This document shows positions 28,042 to 37,310 of a stretch of DNA of 64,000 nt, piece after piece. The notes beneath the pieces are model-generated. The model ran no database searches. It saw only the letters and a list, made by a program, of their open reading frames with translations, and was not told where the DNA came from. The translations under genes were made by a program, and so were the position numbers. The stretch's first letter is position 1. Every line of letters begins with the position of its first letter. Location: positions 19,265 through 83,264 of the forward strand of contig DEAA01000032.1 of NCBI GenBank assembly GCA_002346545.1, read 5' to 3'. Source of the stretch: Acidobacteria bacterium UBA2994. Its GTDB lineage: Bacteria > Acidobacteriota > Vicinamibacteria > Vicinamibacterales > UBA8438.

Positions 28042-30366
28042 CTACGCTGCGGATGTGCGCCGGCGACGGCGCGTGGGGTCAATGAAAACGCCGTCGCCGA
28101 GCGGACGGTAGCCGAGTGCCTCGACCACGGCGGCCAGGTCTTCGCCCTGGCACGAGAGTCGGTCGCACAGCTGCAGGTCGGGCGTGAACGACCCGCGTCG
28201 AGCCGAGTGGTGCAGGATGCGGCTGATCTTCTCCAGCACGTCTGTTCGGACCGCCAGGCGGCCGAGGCGCGGAAACCCGATGGCTTCGTAGTAGTCGGCG
28301 TGGACCGCCGCGTCGGCCTTACCCGAGACCGCGGTGAAGTCTTCAACCGCGACACCCCAAAAGGCGTTGGCCAGCGCCAAGCGCCGCGCGATGGCGCTCG
28401 GCTTGAGAGCCGAGGCCAGGAACACGTAGCGATACCCCAGTCGCACCCCGAACCGCTCCAGCCCCTTCCGCTCGTCTGCCGACAGTGCGCGCACCTGCTC
28501 CCTCGCCGATTCGGTGGAAATGGTGCCGAGCCCCTGTTCCAGTTGATACAGCAGGCCTCGGACTGCGGGGCTGGTGTCGGCGAGTCGGTCGGTGCGTAAC
28601 GGAGCGATCACTTCCCCTACCAGGTCGCGGCCTGCGGCAACCAGGCGGCGCTGTACCTGGCGGCCCAGCCCGCGCGACAGATCCAGTGTCGGGTTGACGG
28701 CGATCGTTGGGCGCAGGAGGTCGTCGCCTCGGCCGAGACGCCCTACCTGGTGCTGGCCGAATGTGATGGAGCCGGTCGGTGCGAAGGTCAGCTGGTCGTG
28801 CGGTGCGTCGATCAGGTCTTCCAGCCAGTTCGGCGTTCGCGCGGCTGACGCCGCCGGTGTCGCCAGCTCGGCCAGCACCGCGAACGGGCTGCCGGGGCGC
28901 GGCGTCATGTGGTCGACATGTACGTCGACGTGGGCGCGCCGGCGGGTCACGAACCGTTCGACCAGCTGTTCGTGGAGCGCGTCGCTTAGTTTGTCTTCGA
29001 TGGCCCGGGTACGCGCACGCCAGTTCTTTGGGTCAGGAACCCAGGCTGGCCGGTGCGCCACGTAGGTCCAGGTGCGAATGAATGCCAGCCGCGTCAGCAG
29101 GTCATCGATAGCGCCGGTCACGTTGTCGAGAGGAGCGATCCGGCGCTCGAGCCAGTCGGCGCTCAGCGTACCGCGCTCGCTTGCCAGTTGGCGGTAGATG
29201 TCGCCCAGAATAGCCACGTGGTCCTCGAGCACCAGCTGGCGGTAGTCGGGAATCTGACACACATCCCAGAGCAGGCGGACGGCGCCTTCGCCCTCGACAC
29301 GAGGGCGAATGACCGGATCCCTGGCCAGACCGCGCAGGGCATCTGTATCCGCGGCCCGAGCCGTCAGGCGGAACTCCGGGCGGTCGGGTCGGCGCTCAAG
29401 CGAGGCCACGAGACCCTCGACCGATGAGAGGTCGAGGTCTCGGTTGCGCCACATCACCCGTTTGGCGGCAGGGAAGTGGTGCTCCTCGATGGCGGTGACC
29501 AAGGCCGGTGGCAGGGTGTCAGCGGGTGCGAGGGTGCCGAACGTACCGTCGTTTAGGTGCCGTCCGGCGCGGCCCGCGATCTGCCCGAGCTCGACCCGGT
29601 CGAGGTTCCGGCTCCCTCGTCCATCGAACTTCCGGAGTTCGGCAAACGCGACATGGTCGATGTCGAGGTTCAGCCCCATGCCGATGGCGTCGGTGGCCAC
29701 CAAATAGTCCACTTCGCCGCTCTGATAGAGAGCCACTTGGGCGTTTCGGGTCCGAGGCGACAGCGCGCCGAGCACTACCGCGGCTCCGCCGCGACGGGCG
29801 CGAACCCGGTCGGCCAGTTCCCAGACTCGGGCCATCGAGAACGCCACGATGGTGGTCCGGGGTGGCAGGCCGCTGACCTTGAGCTGACCCCGGTGCTTCA
29901 GTGTTGAGAGACGGGTGTGACTCTTGATCCTCGCGTCTGGCATCAGGGCCGCTACGAGCGGCCGCAATGTGTTCGCCCCAAGGAACCAGGTCTCTTTCCG
30001 GCCGCGCGCGTGGAGCAGTCGGTCGGTGAACACATGGCCACGCTCGATGTGGGTCGCTAGCTGGATCTCGTCAACCGCGAGAAAGTCGACCTTGCGGTCG
30101 AGCGGCATCGCCTCGACGGTGCACACCCAGTAGCGGGGATGGTGCGGCACCCGCTTCTCTTCACCAGTGATGAGGGCAACCGCCTGTTCGCCGGCCCGCA
30201 CGCTGAGTCGGTCGTAGACCTCCCTGGCCAGCAGCCGCAGTGGCAGGCCGATCATGCCGGTCTGGTATTCCAGCAGCCGCTCCACCGCGCGGTGGGTCTT
30301 GCCGGTATTGGTCGGACCGAGCAGGGCGACGAGCTCCGACGCGGATGAGGAATGGTGGGTGGACAC
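28042..30366 (-). CDS. Suv3-type ATP-dependent RNA helicase
   Basis: 774 residues, GTG start at 30366. Walker A GPTNTGKT at 17-24 followed by the Suv3-specific block GLPLRLLAREVYDRL; Walker B as VDEIQ (D99, E100) and LGANTLRPL, the latter typical of Suv3 rather than generic DEAD-box proteins. The second RecA domain has GMGLNLDIDHVAF and the arginine-finger region GQIAGRAGRH. The C-terminal third includes a Suv3-like helical domain. In mitochondria Suv3 works with a 3' exonuclease in RNA decay, and bacterial relatives are known mainly in Alphaproteobacteria. No PNPase or RNase II/R gene is adjacent. Monocistronic by appearance. Confidence 0.9.
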   Translation of the reverse strand: MSTHHSSSASELVALLGPTNTGKTHRAVERLLEYQTGMIGLPLRLLAREVYDRLSVRAGEQAVALITGEEKRVPHHPRYWVCTVEAMPLDRKVDFLAVDEIQLATHIERGHVFTDRLLHARGRKETWFLGANTLRPLVAALMPDARIKSHTRLSTLKHRGQLKVSGLPPRTTIVAFSMARVWELADRVRARRGGAAVVLGALSPRTRNAQVALYQSGEVDYLVATDAIGMGLNLDIDHVAFAELRKFDGRGSRNLDRVELGQIAGRAGRHLNDGTFGTLAPADTLPPALVTAIEEHHFPAAKRVMWRNRDLDLSSVEGLVASLERRPDRPEFRLTARAADTDALRGLARDPVIRPRVEGEGAVRLLWDVCQIPDYRQLVLEDHVAILGDIYRQLASERGTLSADWLERRIAPLDNVTGAIDDLLTRLAFIRTWTYVAHRPAWVPDPKNWRARTRAIEDKLSDALHEQLVERFVTRRRAHVDVHVDHMTPRPGSPFAVLAELATPAASAARTPNWLEDLIDAPHDQLTFAPTGSITFGQHQVGRLGRGDDLLRPTIAVNPTLDLSRGLGRQVQRRLVAAGRDLVGEVIAPLRTDRLADTSPAVRGLLYQLEQGLGTISTESAREQVRALSADERKGLERFGVRLGYRYVFLASALKPSAIARRLALANAFWGVAVEDFTAVSGKADAAVHADYYEAIGFPRLGRLAVRTDVLEKISRILHHSARRGSFTPDLQLCDRLSCQGEDLAAVVEALGYRPLGDGVFIDPTRRRRRTSAA

Positions 30367-30463
30367 AACGACGCCTACCGTGAACCTGATTGGTAGCTTA
30401 CAGCGAGTTCACCGGATCCGTCGGATTGCTGGCGACACCTGCTGGCGATAGGATCACCGCATC

Positions 30464-31822
30464 ATGCCGAGACATTTTCTTCGCATTCTGCTCGTGGCCG
30501 TGGCGCTGCTGGCCGCCGTTGCGACTCTGTCAGCCGAGGATTGGCCGCAGTGGCGTGGTGCTGACCGGCTGGGCATCTGGCACGAGACCGGCATCGTCGA
30601 GGAGCTCCCTGACGAACTCAAGGTGATCTGGCGCACGCCGATCCGCTCCGGTTATTCGGGGCCGGCGGTGGCTGACGGCAAGATTTTCATCACGGACTGG
30701 GGCGAGGAGGAAGGCAGCCGCACTCTCGACGGTACCGAGCGGGCGCTGGCGCTGGATGAAGAGACCGGTGAGGTGCTGTGGACGCATGAATGGCAGACTT
30801 CCTATCGGATGCTCTCTGTCAGCTACGCCATCGGTCCCCGCGCGACGCCCACCGTCGACGGCGACCGCGTCTACATGCTGGGTGCCACCGGACGGCTCTT
30901 CTGTCTGTCGGTCGAAACGGGCGAGGTGATCTGGGAAAAGGACTATGTGGCGGAGTACGGCACTAGTGTGCCGGTTTGGGGCATCGTCAGTGCACCCCTG
31001 GTTGACGGCGATCGCTTGATCACGGTGGTGGGCGGCGAGCCGGATGCCCTGGTGATGGCCTTCGACAAGTACACGGGCGAGGAGATCTGGCGGGCGATCG
31101 AGGTGACCTCAGAGATGGGCTATGCGCAACCGGTCATCTTTGAGGCGGGCGGTGTCCGTCAGCTCATCGTGTGGCACCCGCGGGCGCTGGCTTCACTCAA
31201 CCCCGAGACCGGCGAGGTCTACTGGGAGAACGAGTGGGAAGTGTCGATGGGCGTCACCGTCGCTACTCCGGTCAAGAGCGGTGACTACCTACTCGTGTCG
31301 CAGTTTTTCAACGGCTCACTGATGATGCGGTTCAGCCAGGATCGCCCGGCGGCTACCGAATTGTGGCGCGGCCAGAGCCGGAGCGAACTGCCGGATCAGA
31401 CCGACACGATCCATGCGATGGTGACCACGCCGCTCATCATCGATGACCACGTTTACGGCGTCGACAGCTACGGTGAGCTTCGGGGCCTTGACGCTCGCAC
31501 CGGCGAGCGGTTGTGGATGAGCCCGGAGATGACTACCCAGGCCCGATGGAGTACTGCGTTCATGGTGCAGCACGGTGATCGCTATCTGGTGAACAACGAC
31601 GACGGGTTCCTGATCTCGGCGCAGTTCACGCCGAACGGGTACGTTGAACTAGATCGCACCCGACTCATCGAGCCGACCTCCGGGTCTGGCAGCCGCACTC
31701 CGCATGGTCGGATTGCCGAGCGACAGGTAAATTGGACGCATCCGGCCTACGCCAACGGGCATATCGTGCACCGTAACGACCGGGAGATCGTCCGCGTGTC
31801 GATGCGGGCGGTTGATTATTGA
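30464..31822 (+). CDS. Exported PQQ-like beta-propeller repeat protein
   Basis: 452 residues with a signal peptide (FLRILLVAVALLAAVATLSA). The first blade is DWPQWRGADRLGIWHETG, a hallmark of the small PQQ-like propellers of Acidobacteriota and Planctomycetes, then repeated blades such as EETGEVLWTHEW, VETGEVIWEKDY, KYTGEEIWRAIE, PETGEVYWENEW and ARTGERLWMSPE. No W-D-x-D catalytic segment and no haem site, so no dehydrogenase activity is claimed. The gene is divergent from the Suv3 helicase and convergent with trmB. Confidence 0.85.
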   Translation: MPRHFLRILLVAVALLAAVATLSAEDWPQWRGADRLGIWHETGIVEELPDELKVIWRTPIRSGYSGPAVADGKIFITDWGEEEGSRTLDGTERALALDEETGEVLWTHEWQTSYRMLSVSYAIGPRATPTVDGDRVYMLGATGRLFCLSVETGEVIWEKDYVAEYGTSVPVWGIVSAPLVDGDRLITVVGGEPDALVMAFDKYTGEEIWRAIEVTSEMGYAQPVIFEAGGVRQLIVWHPRALASLNPETGEVYWENEWEVSMGVTVATPVKSGDYLLVSQFFNGSLMMRFSQDRPAATELWRGQSRSELPDQTDTIHAMVTTPLIIDDHVYGVDSYGELRGLDARTGERLWMSPEMTTQARWSTAFMVQHGDRYLVNNDDGFLISAQFTPNGYVELDRTRLIEPTSGSGSRTPHGRIAERQVNWTHPAYANGHIVHRNDREIVRVSMRAVDY

Positions 31823-31895
31823 TTGGTGGGACGCAAATCTGTAGGGTGGCAGATGGTGTTTCCGCAGGGTTGGGTCTTTGCCGTCCGGGATCGGA

Positions 31896-32555
31896 TCACG
31901 AGACGAACTGAAACTGCAGATACTTGATGGTGAGCCCCGCGGCTCGAAACCGCTTCTCGTAGCGGGTTTCCAGCGCACCCTGCTCGTCGGCCAGCCGCGA
32001 TTGGTGGAGGTCGTCGGTGTAGGCAAGCTGGGCGGCTAACTTGTTCTGGCGGATCAAGCCAAGGGTGTAGTCGAAGAGGCTGGGGTCGTCAGTCTTGAAC
32101 CGCACCCAGCCTCCGGGGCCAACCAGGCGCCGGTACATGTCCAGGAACGGCGGGGCAGTGAGCCGGTGCTTAGCCTGCTTGGTCTTAGGCCGCGGGTCTG
32201 GAAACGTTAACCAGAGCGTGTCGATCTCGTCCGGCGCGAAGAAGCGTTCGAGTTCGGTTACGTCGGTTCGGAGAAACGCGACGTTGGTGAGCTGTTGCTC
32301 CAGCGCATAGCGGCCTCCGACGAACATCCGCGCGCCACGTTTGTCCACGCCAACGTGGTTGTGGTCGTGCGCGCGCTCGGCCAGGGCGGCGGTGAACTCG
32401 CCGCTCCCGCAGCCCAGTTCGACGATGAGAGGCCGCGCGTTGCCGAACACGTCGTCGGCCCATCGGCCCCGGAGGGTCTCGTACCCCGGCTTGCCCTGTT
32501 CGAACAGGTTCGACAGGTTGGCGTTGGCGCGGAAACGCTTGAGTTTTTTTCGCAC
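31896..32555 (-). CDS. trmB: tRNA (guanine(46)-N7)-methyltransferase
   Basis: 219 residues, GTG start at 32555. SAM-binding motif VELGCGSGEF, followed by VGVDKRG and the diagnostic TLWLTFPDPRPKTKQAKHRL, the TrmB signature for tRNA binding and catalysis. It installs m7G46 in the variable loop of tRNAs in the cytoplasm. The length is normal for the family. The last residues GLTIKYLQFQFV form the final strand. An LCMT-like methyltransferase gene lies 66 bp upstream on the same strand and may be co-transcribed, though the two have no obvious shared pathway. Confidence 0.93.
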   Translation of the reverse strand: MRKKLKRFRANANLSNLFEQGKPGYETLRGRWADDVFGNARPLIVELGCGSGEFTAALAERAHDHNHVGVDKRGARMFVGGRYALEQQLTNVAFLRTDVTELERFFAPDEIDTLWLTFPDPRPKTKQAKHRLTAPPFLDMYRRLVGPGGWVRFKTDDPSLFDYTLGLIRQNKLAAQLAYTDDLHQSRLADEQGALETRYEKRFRAAGLTIKYLQFQFVS

Positions 32556-32621
32556 GGTGGGGTCCGCCGCAGTCGGCGACGGTGGTCTGTCTGGAACCTT
32601 GAGCAGCAGTTCGTTAAGCGA

Positions 32622-33605
32622 CTAACCCTTGGGGACCGCGGCTAGCACGACCGCTCCAATGGCCGGCACGTTGTCGGATTCGATGCCGAGTGGCCACGCG
32701 CGGTCGACGGTCAGGCCCTGGGCCTCGACATAGGCGTCGAGCGTGGGCTTCAGCCTTCCGTCTAGCTCCAGGCCCCAGGTCCACGGCTCGCCATAGAATC
32801 CCGACACGGAGCGTCCTGCGGCCAAACCAGCTTTGGTATTGAGCCACTGACGGGTCAAAAGATCAAAGGCGACGCGGCTGCCAGCGGGAAGCGTGACCAC
32901 CGCGCGCAGGGTGGCCGCGATCGCGTCGTCGTTCAGATACATTGACACGCCTTCCCATATGACGAACGTGCGACGCGTCCGGTCGAATCCCTGGCCGTGC
33001 AGCGCTTCGAGCCAGGCTTGCTCGGTCAAGTTGCACGTGACGTAGGTGATGCCGGAGGTGTCGAGCCCCGCCGCGTCGACCGCGGCGCGCTTCACCGCCT
33101 GGGTGGCGGCAGTATCCACTTCGAACCAGGGCACAGCTTGGTCAGCCGGCCGGTCGTAGCCCCGCACGTCCCAGCCGGCGCCCAGGAGTACGACTTGGTC
33201 ACCGTTGGCCACGTGCTCTTCGAGCGCGTCGTCGATAAGCTTGCACCGAACGCCCATCATATCCGTGAATGTTGCGGGCTTGGGCGGAGGATACCGCAAC
33301 AGCCCTGGGAAGAGCTTGCAGATCCAGACGAACGGTGTCATTACCACCGGAGCGAAGCCCCAACTGGTGGCCGGAAGGTGACGAGTTAGCTCGAGAGCGA
33401 CTGGGTCGGGTCGAGTCCCACGCAGGTGATAGATCAGCCGCACCTGGAGCGGTTCGTAGGCAGTGCCAGAGACACGCCCCCGCGTATCCAGTACCCGCAG
33501 CATGTAGATCACCACGCCCACTAGCAAGACGGGCACGTACAGCACAGTGGCTGTGACGAGCAGCGGCGAGAGTAGGACGAGGATGAAGATGCGGAACAGG
33601 CTCAT
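32622..33605 (-). CDS. LCMT/PPM1-family SAM-dependent methyltransferase with N-terminal membrane segment
   Basis: 327 residues; ATG at 33605 with GAGGAG just upstream. Residues 4-37 form one or two hydrophobic helices (FRIFILVLLSPLLVTATVLY), tethering the protein to the membrane. The methyltransferase core has VVLLGAGWDVRGYD, the leucine-carboxyl-methyltransferase-type motif I, then WFEVDTAATQAVK and FVIWEGVSMYLND. Bacterial members of this family methylate carboxyl or hydroxyl groups of small molecules, sometimes in polyketide pathways. No biosynthetic cluster is visible here, so the substrate is open. Confidence 0.85.
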   Translation of the reverse strand: MSLFRIFILVLLSPLLVTATVLYVPVLLVGVVIYMLRVLDTRGRVSGTAYEPLQVRLIYHLRGTRPDPVALELTRHLPATSWGFAPVVMTPFVWICKLFPGLLRYPPPKPATFTDMMGVRCKLIDDALEEHVANGDQVVLLGAGWDVRGYDRPADQAVPWFEVDTAATQAVKRAAVDAAGLDTSGITYVTCNLTEQAWLEALHGQGFDRTRRTFVIWEGVSMYLNDDAIAATLRAVVTLPAGSRVAFDLLTRQWLNTKAGLAAGRSVSGFYGEPWTWGLELDGRLKPTLDAYVEAQGLTVDRAWPLGIESDNVPAIGAVVLAAVPKG

Positions 33606-33811
33606 AAACTCCTCGCGCCCCCGCCAAGCGGGCGAATCGTGCTTTGGTGCACGGGGTCGTCCGACAGAGGCTCTTGAACGTCGGCCACTCTTGCATACCT
33701 CACGGCAAGACGCAAAGGGGGCGACGGTCTCCGAAACCGCTGTGGCGGCTGATTCTGCTCGTGCTATCTTTACCGGTAATTAACGGTCTGTTTCCCAGGG
33801 GAGAGCATCTC

Positions 33812-34777
33812 ATGAAACGCGTACATTCGCTGTTTAGCATGATGATCGTGGCCGCGGGCGTGCTCGCCGTAGCGTCGCCGGTGCTAGCCCAAGACTCGCC
33901 GCGTACAGGCTGGGGCGATCCTGATTTGCAGGGCGTCTGGGATTTCCGGACCATCACACCACTGCAACGTCCGGAGGCGCTGGGCGAACAGGAGTTTCTG
34001 ACCGCAGAAGAAGCGGCCGAGCGCGAGGCAGCCGCAGTACAGCGCAACGTCGAGTTATGGGAAGCCGACGCGCGACGGACCGAAGCGGGTGGCAATGTCG
34101 GTGGCTACAACAACTTTTGGATGGACAACGGCACGCGGGTGATCGACCGTACCTCGCTCATCATTGACCCACCAAATGGGCGCTATCCCGAGCTGACCGA
34201 GGCAGGCGGCGAGCGGGCGCGCATCGACCGTGGTTCCTTTACCGTCGAGTTGCCGACAACCTACACCGACCTTAATACGTACGATCGTTGTATTCAGGGC
34301 TTTAACGCCGGGCCGCCGATCACGCCTGGCGGCTACAACCAGAACGTGCAGATTTTCCAGACCCCAGACCACCTCGTGATGCTCACGGAGATGGTGCACA
34401 CTACCCGGGTGATTCCACTGGACGGCACGCCGCATCTGACCAACGACGTCCAGCAGTGGTCGGGCGACTCACGCGGCCGCTGGGAGGGCGACACGCTGGT
34501 GGTCGAGACGAAGAACTTCGCGCAGAAGCGGTCTTGGCGTGGCACCACCGACGGGATGACGTTGGTCGAGCGGTTCACACGCGTTGACGATGGCACGCTC
34601 GAGTACGAGTTCACGGTGACCGACCCGGCGACCTGGGAGGTGCCCTGGACGGTGAACCTGCCGATGGTGAAGAACGATCTGCCGATGTTCGAGTATGCCT
34701 GCCACGAGGGCAACTACTCGATGCCCCAGATGCTCGGTGGCGCGCGCGCTCTCGAGCGCCAGTCAACCGACCAGTAA
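33812..34777 (+). CDS. Secreted 'YACHEGN' family protein, copy 2
   Basis: 321 residues from the ATG at 33812 (GGGGAGA about ten bases upstream), opening a signal peptide KRVHSLFSMMIVAAGVLAVASPVLAQ. It shares the family blocks: GWGDPDLQGVWDF near residue 35, YNNFW, DRTSLIIDPPNGRYPEL, CIQGFNAGPP, YNQNVQ, DHLVMLTEMVHTTRVIPLDG, WSGDSRGRWEGDTLVVET and EYACHEGNYSM...GGARALE. It is closer to copy 3 (47454-48458) at the N-terminus (PDLQG-W, DPPNGR) and to copy 1 (16003-16986) in the centre. Function unknown. It is followed by a good intrinsic terminator, so it is probably transcribed alone. Confidence 0.8.
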   Translation: MKRVHSLFSMMIVAAGVLAVASPVLAQDSPRTGWGDPDLQGVWDFRTITPLQRPEALGEQEFLTAEEAAEREAAAVQRNVELWEADARRTEAGGNVGGYNNFWMDNGTRVIDRTSLIIDPPNGRYPELTEAGGERARIDRGSFTVELPTTYTDLNTYDRCIQGFNAGPPITPGGYNQNVQIFQTPDHLVMLTEMVHTTRVIPLDGTPHLTNDVQQWSGDSRGRWEGDTLVVETKNFAQKRSWRGTTDGMTLVERFTRVDDGTLEYEFTVTDPATWEVPWTVNLPMVKNDLPMFEYACHEGNYSMPQMLGGARALERQSTDQ

Positions 34778-34800
34778 CCGTTCGCCCGTCGTGGTCGAGG

Positions 34801-34847
34801 GGGCGGTCCGGGGGGAGGACCCTGCCTGGACCGCCCTTTTCTCGTTT
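34801..34847 (+). terminator. Rho-independent terminator
   Basis: GGGCGGTCC (34801-34809) pairs perfectly with GGACCGCCC (34828-34836), followed by TTTTCTCGTTT (34837-34847). It lies 24 bp after the stop of the secreted protein gene and just before fbiC, separating the two transcripts. Confidence 0.85.
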
Positions 34848-34860
34848 CGTACGACACAGG

Positions 34861-37308
34861 ATGTCCACAGCCGCTACCCAATCTCGTCTCGGCCGTCGGG
34901 AGGCGCTCGGCTTAGCCGAGGGCGCCGACCTCGCGCCGCTGATGCGCCAGGCAGCCGCATGCCGCGACCAGGGGTTCGGCCGGCCGGTGAGCTACTCGCG
35001 CAAGGTCTTTATCCCGCTGACCAAGTTGTGCCGGGACGTGTGCCACTACTGCACGTTCGCCCAGCCGCCCCGACTGGGCGAGCGGGCCTACCTTACGATT
35101 GACGAGGTGCTCGAGGTGGCGCGACGCGGGGTCGCGACGGGCTGTCAGGAAGCGCTCTTCACTCTGGGTGACAAGCCAGAGACTCGATATCCACAGGCGC
35201 GTGACGAGCTGGCGACCCTCGGGCACACATCGACGATCCCCTACCTTATCGAGGTGGCACGGGCCGTCTTCGAGGAGACCGGCCTGTTGCCGCACGCCAA
35301 TCCTGGCGTGCTCTCTCGCGCAGAGTTGGAACAGCTGCGCGAGGTGTGTCCGTCGCAGGGGCTGATGCTGGAAAGTCTCTCGCGCCGGCTCCTGGAACCG
35401 GGACAGGCGCACCATGGGTCGCCTGATAAGGAACCTGAGGCGCGGCTCGAGACCATCCGTCTGGCCGGGGAGCTGGCGATTCCGTTTACCTCGGGCATCC
35501 TGATCGGCATCGGTGAGACTCGCGAAGAGCGGATCGACTCGCTCCTGGCACTGCGCGACCTCCACGACCAGTACGGGCATCTACAGGAGCTGATCATCCA
35601 GAACTTCCGGGCTAAGCCGGACACCCGGATGGTGGACGCGCCAGAGCCGGATCTCGACGATCTGCTGTGGACGATCTCGACCGCTCGGCTGCTCTTCGGG
35701 CCGGAGATGGCGATTCAGGCGCCGCCGAATCTGTCGCCAGACACCTTCGGCACGCTGATTCAGGCCGGCATCAACGACTGGGGAGGCGTGTCGCCGGTGA
35801 CTCCCGACCATGTCAACCCTGAAGCGCCGTGGCCTCATCTCGAGCGATTGGCGGTGGAGACCGAGCGGCAGGGCAAGGTCCTGACCCAGCGGCTGGCCGT
35901 CTATCCGTCCTACGTGCGTCAACTGGAACGCTGGGTAGCGCCTGGGTTCCACAGTGCCGTCTGGCAGGCGTCTGACGGGGAAGGGTTTGCACGCGACGGC
36001 GCTTGGGCGCCGGGCGACCCGGACGCCGAGCTACCGCAAGAGTACCTGGCACGCCTCGACCGGGACGAAACCCCCACCGCCGCGCCCCAGATGCGGGCGC
36101 TGGTGGAGAAGGCGCTCAAGGGGGGCGGGTTGAGGGAGCCGGAGATTGCGACCCTCTTCACCGCGCGCGGAGATGACCTGGTGGCCGTGGTGCGAGCGGC
36201 CGACGCACTCCGCCGCGAGGTCTGCGGCGACGACGTGACCTACGTGGTCAACCGCAACATCAATTACACGAACGTGTGCTACTTCAAGTGCCAGTTCTGC
36301 GCTTTCTCTAAGGGCAAGCTGAGCGAGAACTTGCGGGGGGCGCCCTACGATCTCGACCTGACGGAGATCGCGCGTCGAACCGAGGAGGCCTGGGAGCGTG
36401 GTGCCACCGAAGTCTGCATGCAGGGGGGCATCCATCCGGAGTACACCGGTGAGACCTACCTCGACATCTGTCGGACGGTAAAGGCCGCCGTGCCTGATAT
36501 GCACGTCCATGCCTTTTCGCCGCTCGAAGTGTGGCAGGGAGCCGCCACTCTAGAGCTGCCGCTTGCCGACTACCTTGGTCGGTTGAAGGCCGAGGGGCTC
36601 GGCACGTTGCCCGGTACAGCGGCCGAGGTGCTGCACGACGAAGTACGCGCGGATCTGTGCCCAGACAAGCTGTCGGCGGCGCAGTGGCTGCAGGTGATGG
36701 AGGCGGCCCACGGCGTGGGATTCCGGACCACGGCCACCATTATGTACGGCCACATCGACAGACCCGAACACTGGGCCCGGCACCTGGCCAGCATCCGGGC
36801 GCTCCAGGAGCGGACCGGTGGCTTCACCGAGTTCGTGCCGCTGCCGTTCGTGCACATGGAGGCGCCGATCTACCTGAAGGGGAATGCCCGCCGCGGGCCG
36901 ACGTTCCGCGAATCGCTGCTCATGCACGCCGTGGCCCGTCTGTCGCTGCATCCTCTTATTCCGAACATCCAGGCATCGTGGGTGAAGATGGGGTCCCGCG
37001 GCGTGCGTGCCTGTCTCGAGGCGGGCGTGAACGACCTGGGCGGGACGCTCATGAACGAGAGCATCACGCGCGCCGCTGGCGCCGGGTTCGGGCAGGAATT
37101 GCCGCCGGCCGAGATGGAGGCGGTCATCGTGTCCGCCGGGCGACGTGCCCGGCAGCGTACAACGAGCTATGGAGAGCCGCCGGCCGAGCAGGTTGCCCGG
37201 TCGTTCGAAGCGGTGGCGCTGGTGCCGGTCGTGCAGACCCCGGCCCCGGGGTGGGCGCGGGCGGGCACGAGTGACACACTGGTCAGACCTGGACTCGAAG
37301 GAGGGTAG
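34861..37308 (+). CDS. fbiC: 7,8-didemethyl-8-hydroxy-5-deazariboflavin (FO) synthase, fused CofG-CofH
   Basis: 815 residues carrying two radical SAM modules, the FbiC arrangement of coenzyme F420 biosynthesis. The CofG-like half has its cluster motif in LCRDVCHYC (C57, C61, C64), and the CofH-like half in NINYTNVCYFKCQFCAF (C473, C477, C480). Together they join 5-amino-6-ribitylamino-uracil and tyrosine to make FO in the cytoplasm. The length matches actinobacterial FbiC. No cofC/D/E (fbiA/B) gene is in the window. The ATG at 34861 lies 14 bp after the upstream terminator's T tract, so its promoter must overlap the terminator region. Confidence 0.93.
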   Translation: MSTAATQSRLGRREALGLAEGADLAPLMRQAAACRDQGFGRPVSYSRKVFIPLTKLCRDVCHYCTFAQPPRLGERAYLTIDEVLEVARRGVATGCQEALFTLGDKPETRYPQARDELATLGHTSTIPYLIEVARAVFEETGLLPHANPGVLSRAELEQLREVCPSQGLMLESLSRRLLEPGQAHHGSPDKEPEARLETIRLAGELAIPFTSGILIGIGETREERIDSLLALRDLHDQYGHLQELIIQNFRAKPDTRMVDAPEPDLDDLLWTISTARLLFGPEMAIQAPPNLSPDTFGTLIQAGINDWGGVSPVTPDHVNPEAPWPHLERLAVETERQGKVLTQRLAVYPSYVRQLERWVAPGFHSAVWQASDGEGFARDGAWAPGDPDAELPQEYLARLDRDETPTAAPQMRALVEKALKGGGLREPEIATLFTARGDDLVAVVRAADALRREVCGDDVTYVVNRNINYTNVCYFKCQFCAFSKGKLSENLRGAPYDLDLTEIARRTEEAWERGATEVCMQGGIHPEYTGETYLDICRTVKAAVPDMHVHAFSPLEVWQGAATLELPLADYLGRLKAEGLGTLPGTAAEVLHDEVRADLCPDKLSAAQWLQVMEAAHGVGFRTTATIMYGHIDRPEHWARHLASIRALQERTGGFTEFVPLPFVHMEAPIYLKGNARRGPTFRESLLMHAVARLSLHPLIPNIQASWVKMGSRGVRACLEAGVNDLGGTLMNESITRAAGAGFGQELPPAEMEAVIVSAGRRARQRTTSYGEPPAEQVARSFEAVALVPVVQTPAPGWARAGTSDTLVRPGLEGG

Positions 37309-37310
37309 GC

